NCBI RefSeq assembly: GCF_024628725.1
Contig: NZ_CP102409.1
Location: 653,001 to 717,000 of the forward strand
Source of the DNA: Ruegeria sp. YS9
Lineage (GTDB): Bacteria > Pseudomonadota > Alphaproteobacteria > Rhodobacterales > Rhodobacteraceae
Reading direction: 5' to 3'
Length of the DNA stretch: 64,000 nt
Below are positions 43,780 to 52,598 of this stretch, piece by piece (position 1 is the first letter of the stretch; the number at the start of each line of letters is the position of its first letter). The notes below the pieces were generated by a model. That model was not told the origin of the DNA, did not search any database, and saw only the letters and a program-made list of their open reading frames with translations. A program made the position numbers and the translations under genes.

Positions 43780-43959
43780 ATGCACGTGGCCGGGAATGAA
43801 GGCAAAGGGTCGACCAAGAAAAACAGTCAGTTGGTCTTGCGCCTCGACAGGGATGAACGAGACTCGTTTGTCGAGCTTTGCAAAGAGCTGGACACGTCTG
43901 CTGCGCGTGAAATCCGCAGGTTCATCCGCGGATTCATGAAAGAACACGCCGAAGACTGA
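43780..43959 (+). CDS. small ribbon-helix-helix-like protein
   Basis: A 59-aa ORF beginning MHVAGNEGKGSTKKNSQLVL. The stretch SQLVLRLDRDERDSFVELCK and AAREIRRFIRGFMKEH matches the beta-strand plus two-helix layout of Arc/MetJ-type DNA-binding proteins. GGGA precedes the ATG by 5 bases. No toxin gene lies next to it, so it may be an orphan antitoxin-like repressor or a free regulator. The end is 7 bases before the convergent LysE stop. Confidence 0.65.
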   Translation: MHVAGNEGKGSTKKNSQLVLRLDRDERDSFVELCKELDTSAAREIRRFIRGFMKEHAED

Positions 43960-43966
43960 TGCGGTG

Positions 43967-44596
43967 TCAGGCCGGTCGGCGCAGGACCGCCGTGGCCATA
44001 CCCATGCCGATCAAGGTCAAGCCGCCAAACCGTGTCATTGCCGTAATGACGCTGGCGCGCCCGATCAGCCGCCGCAACCTGTCTGCCAAAAGGGCGTAGG
44101 CCAACGCATTCACCCAGGCCAGCCCGACGAATGTGGCAATCAGGATGACGAACTGAGGTCCAAGCGGTTCAGCAGGGCGTATGAACTGCGGCACAAAGGC
44201 AATGAAGAAGGCGATGGATTTCGGGTTCAGGGCAGTGACGGCGGCTGCGTGACCGAATACGCTGCGCGCGGTGACATCCCGCCCGGTGTCGACCGTGCTC
44301 AATCCGCCGGCTGGTGCGCTGCGCAACAGTTTGATCCCAAGCCAGATCAGATAGGCCGCGCCCACCCATTTGAGAACGGAAAACAACGTGGCCGAAGCCA
44401 GAACAAGCGCGCCAAGCCCCAACAAAGATGCGGTCATGGCCACAAGATCGCCCACTGCAACCCCCGTGGCCGAGGCGACGGCGACACTGCGCCCCTTGGA
44501 CAGGGCATAGCTGAGCACCAGCAACACCGTCGGGCCGGGGATCAGCAGCAATGCCGTGGAAGCAGCCACAAAGGCCAGCCAGACTTCAAGTGGCAT
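43967..44596 (-). CDS. LysE/RhtB family amino acid exporter
   Basis: A 209-aa inner-membrane protein with about six membrane segments. The N-terminal LEVWLAFVAASTALLLIPGPTV block with IPGPTVLLVLSYAL, GVAVGDLVAM, and GAAYLIWLGIKLLRS are the LysE hallmarks; ALNPKSIAFFIAFVPQF follows. It exports an amino acid or similar small molecule by proton exchange; the substrate is not predictable. The start MPLEVW follows AAGGA; the longer ORF is not supported. Confidence 0.93.
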   Translation of the reverse strand: MPLEVWLAFVAASTALLLIPGPTVLLVLSYALSKGRSVAVASATGVAVGDLVAMTASLLGLGALVLASATLFSVLKWVGAAYLIWLGIKLLRSAPAGGLSTVDTGRDVTARSVFGHAAAVTALNPKSIAFFIAFVPQFIRPAEPLGPQFVILIATFVGLAWVNALAYALLADRLRRLIGRASVITAMTRFGGLTLIGMGMATAVLRRPA

Positions 44597-44888
44597 GATG
44601 CGGTTCCTTTTCCAACTCAAGTCACACGAGTTTTCAGCCATACTACGAATTGGGCTCAAGTCGACAGCACCTGAGTCAAATTTCCCGTTTCAGGACTCAA
44701 AAAAAGGCGAACACTACTGCACGCATAACCGAAGAATATGCAGACAGGGCTTTCTTCAGGATATTCCGAATGAAAAAGCTGTTGAACTTGCCACCCGGAC
44801 ACGCGGCCAGAACGACAAACCGTACCAGTGCTCGGAGCCACACCGGATTTCGGAGCGATCCTCAGCCATCTGTAGAAAAACCGGGCTT
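44597..44888. other. gap with possible remnant of a small protein gene
   Basis: 292 bases between the LysE start and the mtnP stop. Plus-strand frames show a short protein-like segment, PNEKAVELATRTRGQNDKPYQC at about 44770-44835, resembling small zinc-ribbon proteins of the CxxC-x2-H type, but it has no start codon with a ribosome site and the N-terminal side seems frameshifted. No intact gene can be called. Confidence 0.3.
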
Positions 44889-45761
44889 TTACATCACACG
44901 CCCGGCCACCGCGTCCAACTTGGCCAGAAGCGCCGGGTCGCGCTTTTCCGGTGCGGTCAGGATCGCGTATTCCAGCGCCCGGTCGCAGCCATGCGGGCAA
45001 GGTGCCCGCTCTGCGCCCAGAAGGGATGGAAGGCCCTTGACCAGTGCGCGACCTTTTTCGGCATTACCGGTCAGGGTGGCGATGATCGTGGACACGTCCA
45101 CCTCGCCATGGTCCGGGTGCCAGCTGTCATAGTCGGTGACCATCGCGATCGACGCGTAACACAGCTCGGCCTCGCGGGCGAGTTTCGCTTCGGGCATGTT
45201 GGTCATGCCGATCACGTCACAGCCCCATTGCTCGCGATACATCCTGGATTCCGCAAGGCTGGAAAACTGAGGTCCCTCCATCGCCAGATAGGTGCCGCCC
45301 CGGTGGATGGTGATACCAGCGGCCTTGCCCGCCGTCTCGCATGCGTCCGACAGGCGTGGGCAGGTGGGGTGGGCGACGCTGACATGGGCAACGCAGCCCG
45401 ATCCGAAAAAGCTTTTGTCCCGTGCAAAAGTGCGATCGATGAACTGATCGACAATCACGAAGTCACCCGGTGCCATATGCTCGCGGAACGATCCGCAAGC
45501 CGACACCGAGATCACGTCCGTCACACCCAACCGTTTCAGCGCGTCGATATTGGCGCGATAGGGTACATCTGTCGGCGAGTGCACATGACCGCGCCCATGA
45601 CGCGGCAGAAAGGCCATTTCGATACCGTCAAGCGACCCGGTCAGGATCTGGTCTGACGGTGTTCCCCATGGGGTCTCAACCTCTACCCATTCCGGGTTTT
45701 CCAGCCCATCGATGTCATAGATGCCCGATCCGCCGATGACGGCTATCCTGGTTTGGGTCAC
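44889..45761 (-). CDS. mtnP: S-methyl-5'-thioadenosine phosphorylase
   Basis: A 290-aa enzyme of the PNP/MTAP type II family. It splits methylthioadenosine into adenine and methylthioribose-1-phosphate. IAVIGGSGIYDIDGLE, FLPRHGRGHVHSPTDVPYRAN, VISVSACGSFREHM and YLAMEGPQFSSLAESRMYR are the signature blocks; IGMTNMPEAKLAREAELCY holds the substrate loop. It works with apt in adenine salvage. A second MTAP or PNP is not in the window. Confidence 0.97.
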   Translation of the reverse strand: MTQTRIAVIGGSGIYDIDGLENPEWVEVETPWGTPSDQILTGSLDGIEMAFLPRHGRGHVHSPTDVPYRANIDALKRLGVTDVISVSACGSFREHMAPGDFVIVDQFIDRTFARDKSFFGSGCVAHVSVAHPTCPRLSDACETAGKAAGITIHRGGTYLAMEGPQFSSLAESRMYREQWGCDVIGMTNMPEAKLAREAELCYASIAMVTDYDSWHPDHGEVDVSTIIATLTGNAEKGRALVKGLPSLLGAERAPCPHGCDRALEYAILTAPEKRDPALLAKLDAVAGRVM

Positions 45762-45827
45762 TGTCCTGCTCCGCCTGAATACCTGATGTTGAATTTGTGC
45801 GGGTTCAGCCCGGATTTGACAAGAGGC

Positions 45828-46397
45828 CTATTCCCGCATCGTCAACAGGTTGCGCTGTTGCGATTGCCCGGTGAAATCGGCCCAGGCCGCGCCGAACATG
45901 CCCAGAGACCAGGTCAGATCCTGTGATTGCCCGTGCCGGTCCCGGAACACGAAGCGGAACGCATCGCCGGTCAGCATGGCGTCCAATAGCGCCTTGGCGC
46001 GTTGGCCTTCGAAAGTACAGCCAAGCCCGGTCAGGCATCCGGGGCGCCGGGTGCGCCATGTGGTTTCTTCGCCCTTTTCGATGCGAAATCCGGATGGGGT
46101 GAAGAAAGTACCCGGCTCGATCCCGAATTCAATTTTGAAACCTTCCGGTTCCGGCGTAATGAAAACGAACTGTGCCGCGAATTTTGGCCGAAGGGAAAAC
46201 ACCTCTGCCCGTCGGATGTAGCACCGCTGCTGTAACGCGCCGCTTTCTTCGCGCTCGTCACAGATCGAATTCCAGATGCCGAAAATTTCGTGATGCGTTA
46301 CCCGCCAGTTGCCGGCCGTGTCATTGCCATCCAAATCCTGTGCTAGGACGGGAAGGGCCGGGAACAGTAAGAACAGTAAGAAGAGGATCCAACGCAT
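45828..46397 (-). CDS. secreted protein, IalB-like (tentative)
   Basis: About 189 aa with a clear signal peptide (MRWILFLLFLLFPALPVLAQ). The rest shows the layout of the invasion-associated locus B family: an early W-x-V block (NWRVTHHEIFGIWNSICDE), a C...C pair (CYIRRAEVFS), a central P-x-x-G-F-R stretch, paired cysteines in PGCLTGLGCTFEG and a hydrophobic end with GMFGAAWADF. The family match is by pattern only, and a DUF assignment is equally possible. The longer upstream start is not used because it would bury the signal peptide. Confidence 0.6.
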   Translation of the reverse strand: MRWILFLLFLLFPALPVLAQDLDGNDTAGNWRVTHHEIFGIWNSICDEREESGALQQRCYIRRAEVFSLRPKFAAQFVFITPEPEGFKIEFGIEPGTFFTPSGFRIEKGEETTWRTRRPGCLTGLGCTFEGQRAKALLDAMLTGDAFRFVFRDRHGQSQDLTWSLGMFGAAWADFTGQSQQRNLLTMRE

Positions 46398-46563
46398 GGC
46401 CTCACATGTGGTGGCTTCATAGTGGCTCCTCAAATCACCTTGCCGTGAGCGCCAGGTATGCGCTTTGCGCATGGCTGCATCCCACATAATGCAGTAGCTC
46501 AATGCCGGCGCGCCAGCTACAACAACGCCTTCGCGCGAACATATAATCCTATAGGACTGTCTG

Positions 46564-48198
46564 ATGCCCCGAGCCTTGCTGGCAAGCTTTGCCAATCGCC
46601 TCGCCATTCCCGATCTGCGCTGGGTGCCAGATGAGGGACTGACCTTCTCACGCCTGCGGATTGAGCTGCTGTCCGGTCTGACGGTTGCCCTTGCACTGGT
46701 GCCCGAGGCGGTGGCCTTTGCCTTTGTGGCGGGCGTGCACCCGTTGGTCGGTCTCTACGCTGCGTTTTTGGTGGGTCTGATCACGGCATTGATCGGTGGG
46801 CGACCGGGCATGATCTCGGGCGCGACCGGCGCGCTTGCGGTTGTCATGGTGGCACTGGTGGCCGAACACGGGGTCGAATACCTGTTCGCGACCGTTGTTC
46901 TTATGGGAATCCTTCAGGTCATTGCCGGAGCCATGCACTGGGGGCGTTTCATTCGTCTGGTGCCGCATCCGGTCATGCTGGGCTTTGTGAACGGTCTGGC
47001 CATCGTGATCTTTCTGGCCCAGATGGGACAGTTCAAAGTGCCCGGAACCATGGAAAACACCGGTCATGGACTGAGCGGCGGCGAATGGTTGTCCGGGATG
47101 CAGCTTTACACCATGCTGGGTCTTGTCGGGCTGACCATGGCAGTGATCTGGATCATGCCGCGTATCACGCGCATCATCCCAGCGCCTCTGGCCGGTATTC
47201 TGGTGGTCGCGGCAATCGTGATCGGATTTGGCCTTGATGTGCCGCGCGTCGGCGATCTGGCATCGATCGAAGGCGGCCTGCCTGCGTTCCATGTTCCAAT
47301 GGTTCCTTTGAACTGGGAAACCTTTGAGATCATTCTGCCTTACGCGGTCATTCTGGCCGCCATTGGCCTGATCGAATCCCTGCTGACCCTGAACCTTGTG
47401 GGTGAGATCACAGGCAAGCGCGGCGGGGCCTCTCAGGAATGCATCGCACAGGGCGCGTCGAATATCGTGACCGGATTTTTCGGTGGCATGGGCGGTTGCG
47501 CGATGATTGGCCAGTCTATGATCAACGTGAAATCCGGCGGGCGTACACGTATTGCCGGTATCGCGGCAGCGCTTTTCCTGCTGGTCTTCATCCTGTTCGC
47601 GTCACCCCTGATCGAGCAAATCCCGCTGGCCGCGCTGGTTGGCGTGATGTTCATGGTTGTGATCGGCACCTTTGCGTGGAACTCGTTCAAGATTCTGCGC
47701 AAAGTGCCAATGACCGATGCCTTCGTCATCGTTCTGGTCACCGTCGTAACGGTGATGGAGGACTTGGCCGTTGCCGTCGTGGTCGGCGTCATTGTCTCGG
47801 CGCTGGCCTATGCCTGGAACAATGCCAAGCGCATTCATGCGGTTACGCGTGAATCCGAGACTGAGAAAGGCGCGAAGGTCTATGAAATTCAGGGGCCGCT
47901 GTTCTTTGGATCCTCTGACGGATTTATCGAACTGTTCGACGTCCCGAACGATCCCGAAACCGTTATCATCGATTTCGCCGAAAGCCGCGTGGTGGATCAG
48001 TCCGCCCTGCAAGCCATCGAAAACATCGCCGCAAAATACGAGGCGGCAGGCAAACGGGTCATGCTGCGTCACCTGAGCCGCGACTGTCACAAACTGCTGA
48101 ACAAAGCGGGACACCTCATGGTCGACAGTGATGATGATCCGGACTACGAGCTGGCGGTAGATTACTCTGTCCGCACCGGTATTCTGGGCGGGCACTGA
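46564..48198 (+). CDS. SulP family inorganic anion transporter with STAS domain
   Basis: A 544-aa inner-membrane transporter. The N-terminal half has the SLC26/SulP core (LSGLTVALALVPEAVAFAFVAG, then PLVGLYAAFLVGLITAL), about 12 membrane segments, and QSMINVKSGGRTRIAGIAAA. The C-terminus is a STAS domain (PETVIIDFAESRVVDQSALQAI to the end) like anti-sigma antagonists. Substrates include sulfate, bicarbonate or oxalate; undetermined here. A ribosome site AGGA lies before the ATG. A terminator-like hairpin follows. Confidence 0.93.
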   Translation: MPRALLASFANRLAIPDLRWVPDEGLTFSRLRIELLSGLTVALALVPEAVAFAFVAGVHPLVGLYAAFLVGLITALIGGRPGMISGATGALAVVMVALVAEHGVEYLFATVVLMGILQVIAGAMHWGRFIRLVPHPVMLGFVNGLAIVIFLAQMGQFKVPGTMENTGHGLSGGEWLSGMQLYTMLGLVGLTMAVIWIMPRITRIIPAPLAGILVVAAIVIGFGLDVPRVGDLASIEGGLPAFHVPMVPLNWETFEIILPYAVILAAIGLIESLLTLNLVGEITGKRGGASQECIAQGASNIVTGFFGGMGGCAMIGQSMINVKSGGRTRIAGIAAALFLLVFILFASPLIEQIPLAALVGVMFMVVIGTFAWNSFKILRKVPMTDAFVIVLVTVVTVMEDLAVAVVVGVIVSALAYAWNNAKRIHAVTRESETEKGAKVYEIQGPLFFGSSDGFIELFDVPNDPETVIIDFAESRVVDQSALQAIENIAAKYEAAGKRVMLRHLSRDCHKLLNKAGHLMVDSDDDPDYELAVDYSVRTGILGGH

Positions 48199-48203
48199 CT
48201 TCG

Positions 48204-48230
48204 AAAGGCGGCCAATCGGGCCACCTTTTT
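48204..48230 (+). terminator. imperfect Rho-independent terminator after the SulP gene
   Basis: AAAGGCGGCC/GGGCCACCTTTTT stem with one mismatch and a short AATC loop, ending in five T, six bases after the stop. Confidence 0.7.
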
Positions 48231-48868
48231 CAAGGGCCCAAGCGCTCCAGCTTATCGATATCTCCCGTCAGCAGAGCGCTTTCGGCTTCGGCGATCAGTT
48301 CGACTGGCCAGTCCCACCACTTCAAAGAAAGCAGCCGCTCGATTGTGTCGGCGTCAAACCGGTATCGCCGTACCTCGGCAGGATTGCCCGAGACGATCGC
48401 ATAAGGCGGGATGGTTCCACGCACGACTGAACCCGCGCCGATTATCGCTCCGTCACCGATATTGGCTCCGGGCAGGATCAACGCGCCATAGCCGATCCAG
48501 ACATCATTGCCGATCACGGTGTCCCGGACGTCCGGCTGGAATTCCAACATCTGTTCCGGATCGAAAACCGGAAAGGGAAAGCAGGTTATCCCATCCATCG
48601 CATGATTTGCCGAGGCTGTCACAAAGCGGACGCCGTGGGCAATTTGGCAAAACTTCCCCAAAATCAGCTTTTCGCGCGAAAACTCGAACAGATAAGGGGC
48701 CAGCCGATTGGCCCAATCCTCGGGTTCGTCAAAATCTGATGCGTAAGTGTAATCTCCCACCTGAATTCTGGGGTGGTCGATCACTCGTGACAGAAAGGCC
48801 GTTCCTTTGTGTTCCGTGCCGTCAGGCAGAGTGACAGGATATCGGCGCGCAGCGTCAGGCAGGGGCAT
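48230..48868 (-). CDS. CatB-related hexapeptide acetyltransferase
   Basis: A 212-aa left-handed beta-helix protein. The repeat NDVWIGYGALILPGANIGDGAIIGAGSVV and the loop TYASDFDEPEDW with AHGVRFVTASANHAMDG fit xenobiotic/streptogramin-type O-acetyltransferases (CatB family). GNPAEVRRYRFD and WWDWP near the end are conserved in it. It may acetylate small alcohols or sugars; no antibiotic specificity should be inferred. Its ATG overlaps the stop of the flavin reductase gene (TGATG), so the two are coupled. Confidence 0.88.
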   Translation of the reverse strand: MPLPDAARRYPVTLPDGTEHKGTAFLSRVIDHPRIQVGDYTYASDFDEPEDWANRLAPYLFEFSREKLILGKFCQIAHGVRFVTASANHAMDGITCFPFPVFDPEQMLEFQPDVRDTVIGNDVWIGYGALILPGANIGDGAIIGAGSVVRGTIPPYAIVSGNPAEVRRYRFDADTIERLLSLKWWDWPVELIAEAESALLTGDIDKLERLGP

Positions 48869-49473
48869 CAGTCATCCGGTCTCGAAAGGCTGAACAACTC
48901 GGAAACGACAGAGTAATCGCGATACCCGAGCCGCGCCAAAGGTTGGAACGAGGTCACGTCGAACATGCCATCCCGAATATGATCGTCGTGCAGGTGTACA
49001 CCTGTCACTTCGCCAAACACCACCCGATTGGCTTCACCGGGCAGCGTGACGATCTGCGTCAGCTTGCATTCCAACGCAGCTGGGACCCCTTCGATCCGTG
49101 CGCAGGGTATGGTTTCGCATTCTATGGGTGAAAGCCCGGCATGCGAAAACTCATCAACTTCTTTCGGCAACCCGGCCGAACTTGCATTCATCGCGTCCCG
49201 ATGCGCATGGGCCACGACATTCACGCAAAACACGCCCGTAGCCGCGATATTGGCGATGCTGTCCTTGCCGACGCTCTGATCTTGTTTGGTGCCGGTCGAG
49301 GCAAACATGACCTGTGGTGGCGTATAGGCGACGCCGTTGAAAAAGGAATAGGGCGCCAGATTGTTGATCCCATCCGCGTCCCGAGTCGAAATCCAGCCAA
49401 TCGGGCGTGGCGTGATGATGGCGTTGAACGGGTTGTGCGGCAATCCGTGGCCGTCTTCGGGGCGATAGAACAT
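48868..49473 (-). CDS. flavin reductase family protein (DIM6/NTAB)
   Basis: A 201-aa FMN-binding protein of the split-barrel flavin reductase class. NAIITPRPIGWISTRDADGINN and APYSFFNGVAYTPPQVMFAS are its first FMN-binding block; NVVAHAHRDAMNASSAGLPK and VFGEVTGVHLHDDHI follow. It is expected to reduce or bind flavin for a partner monooxygenase, but the neighbour is an acetyltransferase and no monooxygenase is nearby. The ATG sits 30 bases downstream of the divergent GNAT region. Confidence 0.88.
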   Translation of the reverse strand: MFYRPEDGHGLPHNPFNAIITPRPIGWISTRDADGINNLAPYSFFNGVAYTPPQVMFASTGTKQDQSVGKDSIANIAATGVFCVNVVAHAHRDAMNASSAGLPKEVDEFSHAGLSPIECETIPCARIEGVPAALECKLTQIVTLPGEANRVVFGEVTGVHLHDDHIRDGMFDVTSFQPLARLGYRDYSVVSELFSLSRPDD

Positions 49474-49544
49474 CTGAACTCCAAGCGTTTGCCCAAGGCG
49501 TAGCGAAGTGCTAGGGCGATTGCCAGCAAGTAAAAGAGGGCAGG

Positions 49545-50039
49545 GTGCAGCAATTCGGGATCAGGCCGGAAGAGCCGGACGACTGGTGGGAGGTCGAAGC
49601 CCTATATGACCTGTGTTTTGCGCCGGGTCGCGAGGCCTTGTCGTCCTACCGCTTGCGTGATGACGTGCCGCCGGTTGCGGGCTTGTCTATGGTCGCGCGC
49701 GACGGTCAGGGGATTCTGGCCGGTGCGATCCGGTTCTGGCCGGTTCATGTCGGTGATCACGATGCTCTGCTGTTGGGGCCGGTTGCCGTGCACCCCACCC
49801 ACCAAGGTGAAGGCCTGGGCGGATATTTGATACATGCAGGAGTCGAGGCGGGGCGCACACGCGGTTGGCAAAGGGTCATGCTGGTGGGGGATGAGCCCTA
49901 TTACAGCCGGTTCGGTTTCACACGATTGCACGCGGTCGAGATGCCTCCGCCCACCAACCCTGACCGGGTTTTGGGGCTGGAACTGGTGCCCGGCGCCTGG
50001 TCCGGGGTTCAGGGTGCGGTAACGCGTTGGGGCCGCTGA
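49545..50039 (+). CDS. GNAT acetyltransferase, YhbS type
   Basis: A 164-aa N-acetyltransferase. IRPEEPDDWWEVEALYDLCFAPGRE precedes the acetyl-CoA-binding loop LLLGPVAVHPTHQGEGLGGYLI; VMLVGDEPYYSRFGF and RLHAVEMPPPTNPDRVLGLEL complete the YhbS layout. The start is GTG with GAGGGCAGG just before; no later ATG fits. It stands 52 bases before the EcsC gene on the same strand, so the two may be co-transcribed. Substrate unknown. Confidence 0.88.
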   Translation: MQQFGIRPEEPDDWWEVEALYDLCFAPGREALSSYRLRDDVPPVAGLSMVARDGQGILAGAIRFWPVHVGDHDALLLGPVAVHPTHQGEGLGGYLIHAGVEAGRTRGWQRVMLVGDEPYYSRFGFTRLHAVEMPPPTNPDRVLGLELVPGAWSGVQGAVTRWGR

Positions 50040-50091
50040 CCTATTGAAACCATGCTGCGCAGCGCCGATGTTGGTAGGCAGGAGGGCGTGA

Positions 50092-50835
50092 ATGCAGAAC
50101 GTTGTTCTTGTTGAAAACGTGGATACCGAGGCCGAACTGGATCGTTTGGCGGACCACTACCGATCCGCCGGAGGGGCTGGCGTGAAACTTCTCAACAAAC
50201 TTGGGGGGTCAGCCGAGTCATTGCTGGAGCAATTGCCCGAACCCGTTCGGAATGGCCTGACAGGCGCAACCGAACAGGCGTTATGGCTGGCGATGCATGC
50301 GGCCGAGGGCTCGCGGCGCGCGGTTCCTGATCAGCAGCCCTGGGTCAACACCGCGGTGACGACTGCCATGGGTGCGGCCGGGGGGCTGGGCGGCGTTTCG
50401 ACAGCCCTGATGGAGCTGCCCGCGACAACCGCGATGCTGCTACGCGCCATTCAGGGGGCCGCCGCGCGCGAGGGGTTTGATCCCTCTGCCGAAAACGTAA
50501 AGTTCGATTGCGTCCGCGTTTTGTCGGCGGCAGGACCATTGTCGCATGATGATGGGGCAGACCTGGGTTTTTTCTCGGTCCGGCTGACGCTGACCGGACC
50601 GGCCATGCAACGCCTGATTGCCGCCGTTGCGCCGCGTTTTTCGATTGTACTGGGGCAAAAGCTTGCAGCCCAGTCCGTTCCTGTGCTGGGGGCATTGGCC
50701 GGGGGTGGCACGAATTATGTCTACACGCGCTATTACCAACAGATCGCGCGCGTGCATTTCGGTTTGCGCCGACTGGCAATTGACGCTGATATTCCCCATG
50801 ACGATCTGGCACGGCGGCTTTCTGCCCGAATGTAG
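50092..50835 (+). CDS. EcsC family protein
   Basis: A 247-aa protein. VNTAVTTAMGAAGGLGGVSTALMELPATTAMLLRA is the EcsC signature hydrophobic region, then DLGFFSVRLTLTGPAMQRLI and GGTNYVYTRYYQQIARVHFGLRRL at the end. EcsC proteins are of uncertain role, linked to ABC transporters in firmicutes. Here it has no ABC genes nearby. GGAGGGCG precedes the ATG. Gene real, function open. Confidence 0.88.
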   Translation: MQNVVLVENVDTEAELDRLADHYRSAGGAGVKLLNKLGGSAESLLEQLPEPVRNGLTGATEQALWLAMHAAEGSRRAVPDQQPWVNTAVTTAMGAAGGLGGVSTALMELPATTAMLLRAIQGAAAREGFDPSAENVKFDCVRVLSAAGPLSHDDGADLGFFSVRLTLTGPAMQRLIAAVAPRFSIVLGQKLAAQSVPVLGALAGGGTNYVYTRYYQQIARVHFGLRRLAIDADIPHDDLARRLSARM

Positions 50836-50967
50836 GCGATATCCTGATCGACGCGAGTGACTTGGCGTGTGATACATCATGTGGTATGGTTTCGGGCGTC
50901 GGCCTCTAGATCGGGTGGGCTTACGAGTTTGGATGGCTGACGTTTGACCGAAAGGGAGCGTCGCTCG

Positions 50968-51429
50968 ATGAATGCAGGATTGTTGCTTCATGACCTTCCA
51001 AAAGCTGCAAGGCAGCCAGTTTTGCGGCAATCCTCGGCTTTGTGTTTCCGGATCAAGCGCGGCCGTCCCAAGATTTTGTTGGTCACGACACGCAAGTCAC
51101 GGCGATGGATCATACCCAAAGGATGGCTCATCCCCGGTCTGAGCCCGCAGGAAACCGCATTGCAAGAGGCTTGGGAAGAGGCGGGCGTATCTGGACGGAT
51201 CAACGGGGCGCGACTGGGGCAGTTCCTGCATCTCAAGCACCATTCGAACTGGCCCCCATCCTTGTGTCTGGTGGATGTTTTTCCAGTGCATGTAAGCGCT
51301 GTGTCGCCAGACTACCCGGAAAAGACCGAGCGTCGGCGCAAGTGGTTTTCGCCGAAAAAAGCGGCGCTAAAGGTCGATTCTGATGAGCTTGCTGAATTGT
51401 TGCGCGACTTTAAGCCGTACTCACATTAA
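50968..51429 (+). CDS. Nudix hydrolase
   Basis: About 153 aa. The Nudix box is in PKGWLIPGLSPQETALQEAW followed by EEAGVSG. The catalytic E-E-x-G is intact; the glutamate that normally precedes the arginine helix in the consensus is replaced, as in alphaproteobacterial relatives of the diadenosine/diphosphoinositol type. Upstream SSALCFRIKRGRPKILLVTTRKSRRW and downstream RRRKWFSPKKAALKV agree. MNAGLLLHDL with AGGGAG before it is the best start; a TTG at 50944 is also in frame. Likely removes nucleoside diphosphate-linked compounds. Confidence 0.9.
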   Translation: MNAGLLLHDLPKAARQPVLRQSSALCFRIKRGRPKILLVTTRKSRRWIIPKGWLIPGLSPQETALQEAWEEAGVSGRINGARLGQFLHLKHHSNWPPSLCLVDVFPVHVSAVSPDYPEKTERRRKWFSPKKAALKVDSDELAELLRDFKPYSH

Positions 51430-51501
51430 AGTAGCATCTGATAGGCTTGATATTGTCATCTTGATCGGTATCTATTCGCCAATCGTTTTTTTGGACTGAA
51501 C

Positions 51502-51957
51502 ATGATTCAATACGCGTTGAAATGCAGCGAAGGCCACAGTTTCGACAGCTGGTTCCAATCCGCCGCAGCCTATGACAAGCTGGCCTCTGTGGGTATGGTC
51601 ACCTGCGCGGTTTGCGGGTGCACGCAGGTCGAGAAAGCGGTCATGACGCCACGCGTCCGCCCGGCGCGGAATGCACGTAAGAAAAGTGAAATCCGTTCCA
51701 CCCCTGAAGAAAAGATCGACGTGGCCACCCCATCGCCTGAAATCGAGAAGGTTTTGGCCGAAATGCGCCGCCACGTCGAAGAAAACTCGGATTATGTAGG
51801 GAAAGATTTCGCCAGCGAGGCGCGCAAGATTCATCTGGGCGAGGCTCCGGAGCGTGCGATTTACGGAGAAGCCAAGCTGGATGAGGCGAAATCCCTGATC
51901 GAAGATGGCGTGCCGGTGGCTCCGCTGCCGTTTGTTCCAAGCAGAAAGACCAATTGA
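51502..51957 (+). CDS. DUF1178 family protein
   Basis: A 151-aa cytoplasmic protein. The N-terminal MIQYALKCSEGHSFDSWFQSA with the CAVCGCTQVEKAVMTPRV zinc-ribbon-like pair, and the C-terminal HVEENSDYVGKDFASEARKIHLGEAPER plus GEAKLDEAKSLIEDGVPVAPLPF, are typical of DUF1178. The biochemical role is unknown. It has its own start about 70 bases after the Nudix gene and ends at the SDR gene (TGATC-ATG), so it may be part of that short operon. Confidence 0.9.
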   Translation: MIQYALKCSEGHSFDSWFQSAAAYDKLASVGMVTCAVCGCTQVEKAVMTPRVRPARNARKKSEIRSTPEEKIDVATPSPEIEKVLAEMRRHVEENSDYVGKDFASEARKIHLGEAPERAIYGEAKLDEAKSLIEDGVPVAPLPFVPSRKTN

Positions 51958-51959
51958 TC

Positions 51960-52598
51960 ATGCACGTCATGATCACCGGCGCCAATCGCGGCATCGGGCA
52001 AGCCCTGGCACAGCGTTACGTCAACCGGGGGGACAAGGTCACCGGGACGGCGCGCGACGGCAGCATACAGGTGCGTCTGGATGTGTCCGATCCCGTGCAG
52101 CAATCAGCCATGGCAGAACAGTTGAAAGACCAGCCCATCGACCTGCTGGTCTGCAACGCTGGCGTGTATTTGGACAAGGGGCATTCGATCGATGGCTACC
52201 CGGCCGACATGTGGGCACACAGCTTTGCGGTAAATGTCACGGGAGTCTTTCTGACGATACAGACACTGTTGCCCAACCTACGCGCGGCGGGTGGCAAGAT
52301 CGCGATCCTTTCGTCGAAAATGGCGTCGCACACGCTTGCGCCGGGTGGCAGTTATATCTACCGCGCGTCCAAGGCGGCGGCTCTGAACCTTGGGCGGAAT
52401 CTGGCGATGGATCTCAAAGATGACGGGATTGCCGTCGGCATCTATCATCCGGGCTGGGTTCAGACGGATATGGGCGGTGCAGCGGCCGATATCGATGTGG
52501 ATCAGGCCGTGTCCGGCCTGATTGAACGATTTGATGCCCTGTCGCTAAGCACAACGGGCTGTTTTGAAACCTATGACGGGCAACCGCACGCCTATTGA
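51960..52598 (+). CDS. short-chain dehydrogenase/reductase family oxidoreductase
   Basis: About 212 aa. Rossmann motif MITGANRGIGQALAQ (Gly-rich TGxxxGIG), NAG motif LVCNAGVYLDKG, and the catalytic YIYRASKAAALNLGRN (Y-x-x-x-K). SDR enzymes use NAD(P)H; the substrate is undetermined. The ATG at 51960 follows a coding-like overlap with the DUF1178 stop, where TTG at 51954 is the alternative. Its last 7 bases overlap the convergent gene on the other strand. Confidence 0.92.
   Translation: MHVMITGANRGIGQALAQRYVNRGDKVTGTARDGSIQVRLDVSDPVQQSAMAEQLKDQPIDLLVCNAGVYLDKGHSIDGYPADMWAHSFAVNVTGVFLTIQTLLPNLRAAGGKIAILSSKMASHTLAPGGSYIYRASKAAALNLGRNLAMDLKDDGIAVGIYHPGWVQTDMGGAAADIDVDQAVSGLIERFDALSLSTTGCFETYDGQPHAY

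Noticed and set aside
44556..45656. A 366-aa plus-strand ORF opposite mtnP
   Set aside because: Most of it is antisense to mtnP; only the short 44.77-44.84 kb segment looked protein-like and was reported separately.
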